A stretch of 27,632 nt of DNA from contig CAYOOT010000035.1 of the NCBI GenBank assembly GCA_964405665.1, positions 1 to 27,632 on the forward strand, written 5' to 3'. The DNA comes from CAYOOT01 sp964405665 (GTDB taxonomy: Bacteria > Bdellovibrionota_C > UBA2361 > SZUA-149 > CAZDWZ01). Positions within the stretch are counted from its first letter, which is position 1, and the number at the start of each line of letters is the position of its first letter. The translations under genes and the position numbers were made by a program. The notes below the pieces were generated by a model. It was not told where the DNA came from, searched no databases, and worked only from the letters and a program-made list of their open reading frames with translations. Below, in pieces: positions 21,377 through 27,632 of this stretch.

Positions 21377-23587
21377 GTGCCAGAATTGGATCCTTCAAAA
21401 ATTGGTAATTTATCTAGTAGTCTTCTTAGAAGAAGATTATTTAAGGACAAAATAGTTGAAATAATCATTCGCTTAAGCGGCTTATTAGTTTTACTGGCGA
21501 TCTTAGGAATTTTTTATGTGATCTTGGATGAAGTATATCCGCTCTTAAAAAAAGCCAGCATCAATTCTCAGAAAGAAGTTTTTGTTAAATTAGAAAGGAG
21601 TCAGGCAAAACCCCTGGCACTCGGTTATAACACCGAAGGAACCTATAATTATATTTGGGATGAACAAGGAAACTTATTTTATTTTTCTAATACTGATGAT
21701 TCGAAAAAATATCATTATAAAATTGATTTAGCTGCAGAAAAACTTTCTTCCGTAGTTAAAAGTAAAAATAAAGATTATTTTTATATCAGCGATACTTCCG
21801 GTAAACTTTTTGCTGTAGAACTTAGCGAGATTGCCAGTAAAGAAGAAATTCTTCCTCAGGTGGAAATTCTCTCTTTCGAAAAAACTATTCGTGACTTAAC
21901 GATTCAAGAAAGCGAAAGACAAACTTTATTTGCCGGATTCCTCGGTGAAGCTAAAGATCAAATTCAGCTTTTTGGAATTTTTAAGGGCAAAGGACTTGTC
22001 AGTAAAGTTAAGTCTAAAGAAATAAAAGCCCAGATTAATGCCTCCGGAAAAGAATTTAGCAGTTTGGAATTTTCGGCAGATGGGAAAAAACTTTTTTTGG
22101 GAACTTCGCTGGGAGAAGTTTTAATTTATGATTTAAGTAATTTCGAATCTCCTCAATTAATTTCGTCTCCAGTCTTGCAAGAGAATGCTAAAGTAACTGC
22201 AATGAAATTTCTGATTCAAGGTCAGACTTTAGTGATTGGTTTCGAAAATGGAAAAATTATCTCATATTTGATAGAGGCATTGGAAAATACTCTAACACTT
22301 AAAAAAGTTCATCAATTTAAAGATCACTTGCAAGCAGTCAGAAATATTTATCCTTCGATGCGCAATCGGATGTTTCTTAGTACAGATATTTCTGGAACAA
22401 TTGCCATTCATAATTCTACCGCTAAACAAACTCAATACAGTCAAAAAAATGAAGAAAATTCTTTATTTGATTTGGCTTTTTCTCCCAGAGGAAATGCGAT
22501 GGTCACTTTGGATCAGCAAGCAAATTTTAAAAGCTGGTCAATTGAAAATGATTATACCGATGTTAGCTTGAAAACATTATTTACCAGAGTCCAATACGAA
22601 GGATATAAGAAAAAAGAATATGTCTGGCAATCAAGCAGCGGATCAGATGAGTTTGAACCCAAATACAATCTGATCCCTCTTATTTTTGGCACATTAAAAG
22701 GAACTTTATATGCCTTATTGTTTGCTGTTCCAATTGCCGTGATGGGAGCGCTCTATGTTTCGGAATTTATGAAAAGCGAATATCGCACATATATTAAGCC
22801 GCTGGTGGAGCTGATGGCGGCAGTTCCCAGTGTGGTGATTGGATTTATGGCCGGAATTTGGCTTGCTCCGAATTTGGATGATTATCTAGTTAGTTTGCTC
22901 ATCTTTCCTTTTATTTGTTTTAGCCTAATTGCGATATCTTTGTTGATATATGTAAAATATTATGATCGGCAGATGAAAGTGAGAAAAGCAGGTTCAGAAT
23001 TTATTTTTGTTCTTTTAATTGTTTCCTTATCTGTTTTAATTGCCTTGGTATTGTCCGATTTTTTTGAAAATTTTCTTTTTTCGGGAAGTTTAACAAAGAT
23101 CTTGCTGGAAAAATTTTCAATTATTTATGATCAAAGAAATTCTTTGGTTGTAAGTATGGCGATGGGTTATGCGATTATTCCTTTAATTTTTACTTTAGCC
23201 GAAGATAGCATTAGTGCAGTTCCTAAACATTTAAGAGAAGGTTCTTTGGCCCTAGGGGCAACACAATGGCAAACAGCAATAAAAGTAGTTTTTCCGGCGG
23301 CCAGTCCGGGAATATTTTCAGCAATTCTTCTTGGTTTTGGTCGAGCAATTGGGGAGACAATGATTGTGCTGATGGCAACTGGGAACACGCCGATTATTGA
23401 TTTATCTCCATTTAATGGTTTTAGAGCTTTGTCAGCTAATATTGCTGTAGAATTACCGGAAGCAACCGCAGGCGGTCCGCTTTACAGAATTATCTTTTTA
23501 TCTTCTTTCTTATTGTTGATTTTTTCCTTTTTTGTAAACACTTTGACTGAAATAATCAGAGTCAAATTACGCAAGAAATATAATTAA
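21377..23587 (+). CDS. pstC: Phosphate ABC transporter permease PstC with large periplasmic propeller-like domain
   Basis: Permease of 736 aa, more than twice E. coli PstC (~319). GTG start. The first membrane helix (about 27-50, LSGLLVLLAILGIFYVIL) is followed by a ~370-residue periplasmic insert (about 60-425). The insert contains repeated beta-propeller/WD40-like units, for example 'SSLEFSADGKKLFLGTSLGE', 'AMKFLIQGQTLVIGFENGK' and 'LFDLAFSPRGNAMVTLDQQA'. The transport domain starts near 435 ('LIPLIFGTLKGTLYALLFAV'). The EAA loop contacting PstB is 'LREGSLALGATQWQTAIKVV' (about 621-640). Similarly enlarged PstC proteins are known in Pseudomonas and marine gammaproteobacteria. The insert's role is unknown; docking PstS or sensing is an inference. 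pstA follows with no gap. Confidence 0.9.
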   Translation: MPELDPSKIGNLSSSLLRRRLFKDKIVEIIIRLSGLLVLLAILGIFYVILDEVYPLLKKASINSQKEVFVKLERSQAKPLALGYNTEGTYNYIWDEQGNLFYFSNTDDSKKYHYKIDLAAEKLSSVVKSKNKDYFYISDTSGKLFAVELSEIASKEEILPQVEILSFEKTIRDLTIQESERQTLFAGFLGEAKDQIQLFGIFKGKGLVSKVKSKEIKAQINASGKEFSSLEFSADGKKLFLGTSLGEVLIYDLSNFESPQLISSPVLQENAKVTAMKFLIQGQTLVIGFENGKIISYLIEALENTLTLKKVHQFKDHLQAVRNIYPSMRNRMFLSTDISGTIAIHNSTAKQTQYSQKNEENSLFDLAFSPRGNAMVTLDQQANFKSWSIENDYTDVSLKTLFTRVQYEGYKKKEYVWQSSSGSDEFEPKYNLIPLIFGTLKGTLYALLFAVPIAVMGALYVSEFMKSEYRTYIKPLVELMAAVPSVVIGFMAGIWLAPNLDDYLVSLLIFPFICFSLIAISLLIYVKYYDRQMKVRKAGSEFIFVLLIVSLSVLIALVLSDFFENFLFSGSLTKILLEKFSIIYDQRNSLVVSMAMGYAIIPLIFTLAEDSISAVPKHLREGSLALGATQWQTAIKVVFPAASPGIFSAILLGFGRAIGETMIVLMATGNTPIIDLSPFNGFRALSANIAVELPEATAGGPLYRIIFLSSFLLLIFSFFVNTLTEIIRVKLRKKYN

Positions 23588-25204
23588 ATGATTTCCTTTA
23601 AATTACAAGCAAATAGACAGAGTTTAAAGCAAGACCTCAATGTTTGGTTAACGGCCGTAGCAATTAGCATTCCGCTTATTCTTTTATTCGGCTTTTTATT
23701 TTTAGTAATCAAAAACGCTTTTTTTGCTTTTTGGCCAGTAGAATTAAAAGAGTTTCAGCTTAATAATTCACGAAGTATTTTAGGTCAACAAACTCTGAAA
23801 GAAAAGTATTTTGATTCAGAAAAAAATGCCGATCTTTTTCGTTTGCAAATTAAGCAAGGAAATAGAGATACTTTTGGTGAAGATTTTATTTGGGTCAATA
23901 CTTCAGAAATAGCAAAAATTTCCCAACCGGAAGATGCTCTTTTGGTTGAAAGACTGGAGTGGGGCGATTTTTTTGGTTTTGTTAAAGGAATTAAGGAAGG
24001 AGAAAATATTATTGCTGATGAAGATCTTTTAAGAAAATTACCGATCTTACTGGAGGCAAATCAAAAACGGGCAAAAAAAATAAAGTCTATTTTAAAGGAT
24101 GAAATTGGAGCAATAAATTATAGTTTGGAACAATTAAGACGGAAACAAAATAAACTTTCTAAAGAAGGACAACTACCGGAAAATAATCCAATTCAAAAAG
24201 AAATGGCCACCTTAAACGAGAAATCAGTAACATTGGAAAAACAGGTTGAAATTTTGAAGTTAGAAGACAAATACAGTTTGCTGGCGGTTGCCATGGATGG
24301 AAAGCAACAGGAAATTAAGTTATCTAATATCAATCGCTATTATTTTCCTAACCAACTTGGATTTTTTTCAAAGATTAAATTATTTGTAGCAAAAGTGTGG
24401 GAATTTATTTTTGCAGAACCAAGAGAATCCAATACCGAAGGCGGAGTATTTCCTGCAATATTTGGAACAGTTGCTTTGGTACTGATTATGAGCATATTTG
24501 TTACTCCCTTAGGAGTTCTTGCGGCTATTTATCTAAGAGAATATGCCAAGCAGGGAAGAATTGTCAGCTTAATCAGAATTGCAGTTAATAATTTAGCCGG
24601 TGTTCCTTCAATCGTTTTTGGAGTTTGTGGAGTGGGCTTTTTTATTTATCGTTTAGGGGGAAGCCTTGATAGTTTATTTTATAATGATGCCTTGCCCACA
24701 CCGACTTATGGCACCGGCGGCATTTTATGGGCATCTTTAACTCTTGCTCTTTTGACATTGCCCACAGTAATTGTTGCCACAGAGGAAGGTCTTTCTTCTA
24801 TTCCGATGCATTTGCGAGAGGCCGCTTATGCCTTAGGAGCCACTAAATTTGAGACATTAAGAAAAGTAATATTGCCCTGTTTGTTGCCTTCTATCTTTAC
24901 TGGAATAATACTTTCCATTGCCCGAGCGGCAGGAGAAGTTGCTCCCTTAATGCTTACTGGCGTTGTAAAACTTGCGCCCAGCATGCCCTTTGATGCCAAT
25001 TTCCCTTATGTCCATTTAGAGAGAAAATTTATGCATTTGGGCTTTCATATTTATGATATGGGCTTTCAATCTCCTAATGTTGATGCGGCGCGGCCAATGG
25101 TTTTTGCAACAACTTTACTTTTACTATTGATTGTAGTTCTGCTAAACTTAACTGCCATGATTTTAAGGAACAAGTTGAGAAAGCGTTTTGTGGGTTTATT
25201 ATAA
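23588..25204 (+). CDS. pstA: Phosphate ABC transporter permease PstA with large periplasmic coiled-coil insert
   Basis: Permease of 538 aa against ~296 in E. coli. N-terminal membrane helix (about 18-42, WLTAVAISIPLILLFGFLFL). A periplasmic insert of roughly 220 residues follows, first beta-rich ('LVERLEWGDFFGFVKGIKEG'), then a long coiled coil (about 150-220: 'RAKKIKSILKDEIGAINYSL', 'QKEMATLNEKSVTLEKQVEI'). The transport domain runs from about 290 ('GVFPAIFGTVALVLIMSIFV') and the EAA loop is 'LREAAYALGATKFETLRKVI' (about 409-428). The insert probably packs against the propeller-like insert of PstC, since both enlarged proteins occur together; this pairing is an inference. The ATG follows the pstC stop directly, so translation is coupled. 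Confidence 0.9.
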   Translation: MISFKLQANRQSLKQDLNVWLTAVAISIPLILLFGFLFLVIKNAFFAFWPVELKEFQLNNSRSILGQQTLKEKYFDSEKNADLFRLQIKQGNRDTFGEDFIWVNTSEIAKISQPEDALLVERLEWGDFFGFVKGIKEGENIIADEDLLRKLPILLEANQKRAKKIKSILKDEIGAINYSLEQLRRKQNKLSKEGQLPENNPIQKEMATLNEKSVTLEKQVEILKLEDKYSLLAVAMDGKQQEIKLSNINRYYFPNQLGFFSKIKLFVAKVWEFIFAEPRESNTEGGVFPAIFGTVALVLIMSIFVTPLGVLAAIYLREYAKQGRIVSLIRIAVNNLAGVPSIVFGVCGVGFFIYRLGGSLDSLFYNDALPTPTYGTGGILWASLTLALLTLPTVIVATEEGLSSIPMHLREAAYALGATKFETLRKVILPCLLPSIFTGIILSIARAAGEVAPLMLTGVVKLAPSMPFDANFPYVHLERKFMHLGFHIYDMGFQSPNVDAARPMVFATTLLLLLIVVLLNLTAMILRNKLRKRFVGLL

Positions 25205-25205
25205 A

Positions 25206-26030
25206 ATGTCTTTGGTCGCAGAAGAAATCAAAGAAGATTTTAATGAAAATTTGAATGAAAAGTTAATGGCCAATGAAAATCCATTTATCAAAATAGAAAA
25301 ACTAAATTGCTTCTATGGTTCGAAGATAGCAATCAAAAATGTTTCTATTGATCTGCCCGAAAAAAAAGTTACTGCCTTTATCGGTCCCTCTGGTTGTGGG
25401 AAATCTACCTTGCTTCGTTGTTTTAACAGGATGAATGATTTAGTTGATATTTTTAGCCAAGAAGGACTGATCTCAGTTGCCGGGAAAAATATTTACGATC
25501 AATCAATTAGCTTAACTGAATTGCGCAAGCAAGTGGGAATGGTTTTTCAAAAATCCAATCCTTTTCCGATGTCAATTTATGAAAATATTGCTTTTGGTCT
25601 TAGGATTCGTGGTTTAAAGAGCGGTTCGGAATTAGACGGGGTAGTGGAATGGAGCTTGAAGCGGGCGGCTTTATGGGTTGAAGTTAAAGATCGATTAAAT
25701 GAAAGCGCACTAAAACTTTCCGGTGGACAACAACAAAGGCTTTGTATCGCCCGAGCAATAGCGGTTTCTCCTGATATTTTATTAATGGATGAGCCTTGTT
25801 CAGCGCTGGATCCGGTTGCGACGGGAATGATTGAAGAATTAATTTATGATTTGAAAGACAAGTATACCCTTTTAATAGTGACCCATAATATGCAGCAAGC
25901 TGCTCGGGTCAGTGATTTTACGGGTTTTATGTTGCAAGGGGAATTAATTGAATTTGGGCTGACGGCAAAGATTTTTCAGACACCGGATGATCAGCGGACG
26001 GAGGATTATATTCGGGGAAGGTTTGGCTAG
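25206..26030 (+). CDS. pstB: Phosphate ABC transporter ATPase PstB
   Basis: ATPase of 274 aa. Start chosen at ATG 25206, one base after the pstA stop; the upstream TTG at 25188 would overlap pstA, and ATG 25266 (residue 21) is a plausible shorter alternative, since PstB usually starts about 10 residues before 'IKIEKLNCFYG'. Walker A is GPSGCGKST (60-68), the Q-loop segment 'VGMVFQKSNPFPMSIYENIA' is diagnostic for PstB, the signature is 'LSGGQQQRLCIARAIA', Walker B 'ILLMDEPCSALDP' and switch His 'IVTHNMQQAARVSD'. The acidic N-terminal extension of about 20 residues is unusual. The gene ends immediately before palindromic element copy 2. Confidence 0.93.
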   Translation: MSLVAEEIKEDFNENLNEKLMANENPFIKIEKLNCFYGSKIAIKNVSIDLPEKKVTAFIGPSGCGKSTLLRCFNRMNDLVDIFSQEGLISVAGKNIYDQSISLTELRKQVGMVFQKSNPFPMSIYENIAFGLRIRGLKSGSELDGVVEWSLKRAALWVEVKDRLNESALKLSGGQQQRLCIARAIAVSPDILLMDEPCSALDPVATGMIEELIYDLKDKYTLLIVTHNMQQAARVSDFTGFMLQGELIEFGLTAKIFQTPDDQRTEDYIRGRFG

Positions 26031-26100
26031 TTCTCCCCTTTTTCGCGCGCAGCATATATTCTAGTACTACTTATAGTTGGATGCGCGAAAAAGGGGAGAA
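26031..26100 (+). repeat. 70-bp palindromic element, copy 2 (between pstB and the CRP/FNR gene)
   Basis: Arms 26031-26048 (TTCTCCCCTTTTTCGCGC) and 26083-26100, perfect over 18 bp, around a 34-nt loop. It fills the whole gap between the pstB stop (26028-26030) and the convergent regulator's stop (26101-26103) with no spare base. Same loop orientation as copy 1. The variable arm positions read CGCGC. It could serve as a two-sided transcript end, although neither side has a T-run. Confidence 0.92.
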
Positions 26101-26763
26101 TTAAATTGGAAGTTTATATAACTCCAACCTTTTCCCAATAATCTTAATACAACCATCTTCTTCTAAACCCTTCAACGCTCGAGTAACCATTTCCCGGGAA
26201 GTTCCGCTAAGTGCGGCCAGTTCTTGATGAGTTGGGCGATTGGCAATCATAAAATATTCTTTTCCATTTTCTGTTTTTTGAGTAGTCCCCATTCCTCGCA
26301 AAGTTCTTGCTAATCTTCGATAAACATCAAACAATGCCAAGTCTTCAATTTTTTTTGAAGATAAACGTAAACGATGTGCCAGTTCTCTTAACATCGCTTT
26401 ACTCAGACCTGTATATTTGGAAATATGTTCGTTAAAACCGGATTCTTCCAGAACTAAAATTTTACAGACTGTTTGGGCGACAACATTTGCCGAACGAGGA
26501 GTATTGGTTAAAAGAGAAATTTCACCAAAAAAATCTCCTTCTCCAAGGCTGGTAATAATTATTTCTTTGCCGTCTTTGGAAAACAAATTCACTTTTACAC
26601 TGCCGCTGATAATGAACATCATGCTGGCGCCAGTTTCCTCAACTGTCACAATAGTGGCGTTTTTATGATAACTTTTTTCCTTCAAGAAAGAGGATAAATG
26701 CTTAAATTCCTCAGAACTAAGGTCCTTAAATATTCTGATCTTTGATAAGTCTTGTGTATTCAT
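26101..26763 (-). CDS. CRP/FNR-family transcriptional regulator
   Basis: Regulator of 220 aa. The N-terminal cyclic-nucleotide-type beta-roll (about 10-120) has 'IFKDLSSEEFKHLSSFLKEK', 'GASMMFIISGSVKVNLFSKD' and 'GEGDFFGEISLLTNTPRSAN', the phosphate-binding-cassette region with an Arg as in cAMP-binding members. A dimer helix follows, then a C-terminal winged helix with 'RPTHQELAALSGTSREMVTR' (about 170-190) as recognition motif. It lacks the N-terminal Cys cluster of FNR, so an oxygen-sensing Fe-S role is unlikely. The ligand is not determinable. It is flanked on both sides by palindromic elements in opposite orientation. Its promoter must lie in or next to copy 3. Confidence 0.88.
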   Translation of the reverse strand: MNTQDLSKIRIFKDLSSEEFKHLSSFLKEKSYHKNATIVTVEETGASMMFIISGSVKVNLFSKDGKEIIITSLGEGDFFGEISLLTNTPRSANVVAQTVCKILVLEESGFNEHISKYTGLSKAMLRELAHRLRLSSKKIEDLALFDVYRRLARTLRGMGTTQKTENGKEYFMIANRPTHQELAALSGTSREMVTRALKGLEEDGCIKIIGKRLELYKLPI

Positions 26764-26784
26764 AATATTATTGTTATTTTTCTA

Positions 26785-26854
26785 TTCTCCCCTTTTTCCC
26801 GCATCAAACTATAGGAAGTACTAGAATATATACAACGCGGGAAAAAGGGGAGAA
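26785..26854 (-). repeat. 70-bp palindromic element, copy 3 (between divergent CRP/FNR and coiled-coil genes)
   Basis: Arms 26785-26802 (TTCTCCCCTTTTTCCCGC) and 26837-26854, perfect over 18 bp, loop 34 nt. The loop matches copies 1 and 2 only when read on the minus strand, so this copy is inverted. On that strand TTGTAT, 16 nt, TATAGT forms a promoter-like pair reading toward the regulator gene. It takes up most of the 107-nt divergent spacer, and its right arm (AAAAAGGGGAGAA) adjoins the SD of the plus-strand gene. Confidence 0.92.
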
Positions 26855-26870
26855 AGGATATTAATAAAAA

Positions 26871-27569
26871 ATGACAATCATAGCAATTATACTCTCTTTA
26901 CTAGGTATGGGAACTATTTGTACCTTGTTACTCTATTTTCTTTTAAGTTTCAAACAAAAGAAAATTTCTGCCGAAGTAACTGAAATGTTGGATAATATTG
27001 ATAAAAGGAAAAAAGAAGTTAGCAATCTTGATCAAAAAGTAACAGATGCACTAACTTACTTAAGCAAAATGCAGCCTTTGGATCTTGCTTTGGAATTGGA
27101 AGAAAAGATTAAAAATTTAAAAAAAGAAAATGAAATTGAAAGTGTCAATGTGACAGCGTCTGAAGAAAAACAAAAAGCCATTCAAGAACAATTGCAAAAA
27201 CTTCAATCAACAAAAGAAAAAAAATCCTCGATTAATGAAAATATTTCTAGCACGAAATATGAAGTAAATAATAATCAGATTAATGCCATCGCAGCTTCCG
27301 ATCAGGAAATAGATTTTAACACTTTGATTGAAGAACTTGCTAATTTTGTCAAAAAAACGGAAACAATGGAAAGCAAAGATAAAGAAATTCTACAGGAAGC
27401 AGGAATTTCTTTGGCTAAGTTTCAAGGACATTTAAGTTTTTTGATTGAAACTTATAATACCACAAGCAAGAGAGTAACGGGATTGCATACGCAATATCAG
27501 GAGTTGCAGCAGGAATATCAAAAACTTCTAAGCAAGAGCAAAGAAGATAAAGGTTCCACGGAAAATTGA
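26871..27569 (+). CDS. Membrane-anchored coiled-coil protein, unknown function
   Basis: Protein of 232 aa that I do not recognise. One N-terminal membrane helix (about residues 3-24, IIAIILSLLGMGTICTLLLY) is followed by an almost unbroken charged coiled-coil region ('KKISAEVTEMLDNIDKRKKE', 'LALELEEKIKNLKKENEIES', 'QKAIQEQLQKLQSTKEKKSS'). A short less-charged segment follows ('IDFNTLIEELANFVKKTE'), then a final helix to 'HTQYQELQQEYQKLLSKSKE'. The topology, short anchor plus coil, is like that of the first gene of the flagellar operon, but no sequence similarity is obvious. SD AAGGA lies next to palindromic copy 3. It resembles RmuC/EzrA-type layouts only in general shape. Nothing further is coded in 27570-27632. 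Confidence 0.65.
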   Translation: MTIIAIILSLLGMGTICTLLLYFLLSFKQKKISAEVTEMLDNIDKRKKEVSNLDQKVTDALTYLSKMQPLDLALELEEKIKNLKKENEIESVNVTASEEKQKAIQEQLQKLQSTKEKKSSINENISSTKYEVNNNQINAIAASDQEIDFNTLIEELANFVKKTETMESKDKEILQEAGISLAKFQGHLSFLIETYNTTSKRVTGLHTQYQELQQEYQKLLSKSKEDKGSTEN

Positions 27570-27632
27570 AACATAGAGCAAGTAATGAAGTTGAAGAGAC
27601 TGTAAATTAAACTGTGTAATTATTTGGAATTT

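Noticed and set aside
26031..26100. Copy 2 as a plain bidirectional intrinsic terminator
   Set aside because: The location fits, but neither side has a T-run after the stem, and the conserved 34-nt loop and other copies in non-terminal places need another explanation.
6872..26854. 70-bp palindromes as CRISPR repeats or integron attC sites
   Set aside because: Not regularly spaced and no spacers; ends (TTCTCCCC/GGGGAGAA) lack the attC core GTTRRRY, and no cas or integrase gene is present.
1..27632. tRNA, rRNA, riboswitch or prophage genes
   Set aside because: No cloverleaf, rRNA-like segment, known riboswitch core or phage gene was recognised; intergenic gaps are short.

Overview
The window is AT-rich, densely coded DNA from a Gram-negative (diderm), flagellated bacterium. 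Outer-membrane biology is explicit: an L-ring lipoprotein FlgH, an Mla/MCE-type lipid transporter with an auxiliary lipoprotein, and several lipoprotein signals. The gene set (flgFGAHIJMN with a short FlgJ, a STAS-MlaE fusion, very large PstC/PstA, a sigma-54-type flagellar promoter) looks like a 'deltaproteobacterial' type lineage in the old broad sense (Bdellovibrionota, SAR324 and relatives). That placement is an inference from family resemblance, not a database result. No rRNA, tRNA, CRISPR array, prophage or transposase gene was seen.

Layout. 1-963: 3' part of a branched-chain-amino-acid-type periplasmic binding protein. 964-1248: a GC-rich long inverted repeat directly followed by a near-consensus sigma-54 promoter. 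1249-8246: a flagellar operon: a membrane-anchored coiled-coil protein, then flgF, flgG, flgA, flgH, flgI, flgJ, flgM, flgN (distal rod, P- and L-ring assembly, rod chaperoning, anti-sigma factor, hook-filament junction chaperone). 8373-11634: an Mla-like phospholipid ABC transporter (STAS-MlaE, MlaF, MlaD, auxiliary lipoprotein). 11753-12982: serA, whose short leader is almost entirely one hairpin that covers its Shine-Dalgarno. 12997-13683: two convergent small hypothetical genes. 13816-16885 (minus strand): arginase-family gene followed by two SPFH/HflKC-like genes, one of them a lipoprotein. 16967-17320: YggX-family Fe(II) trafficking protein with an added SlyD-like Cys tail. 17415-26030: a complete phosphate regulon cluster, phoB-phoR, phoU (opposite strand), pstS, pstC, pstA, pstB. 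26101-26763: a CRP/FNR regulator on the minus strand. 26871-27569: another membrane-anchored coiled-coil protein.

The most notable non-coding signal is a family of three 70-bp palindromic elements (6872-6941, 26031-26100, 26785-26854). All have 18-bp perfect stems and a 34-nt loop of identical length. The loop sequence is conserved and directional, and the stems carry compensatory base-pair changes. One copy lies inside the flagellar operon and two flank the CRP/FNR gene in opposite orientations. The loop also holds a promoter-like pair of hexamers. This is the best candidate for an undescribed element here.

Working together: the flagellar block is probably switched on by sigma-54 and feeds the FlgM/sigma-28 checkpoint. 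The Pho block is a self-contained phosphate sensor and importer, with an intrinsic terminator after pstS that probably sets a high PstS:PstCAB ratio. The arginase-SPFH block links an arginine hydrolase gene to a periplasm-facing membrane scaffold in an unusual gene order.
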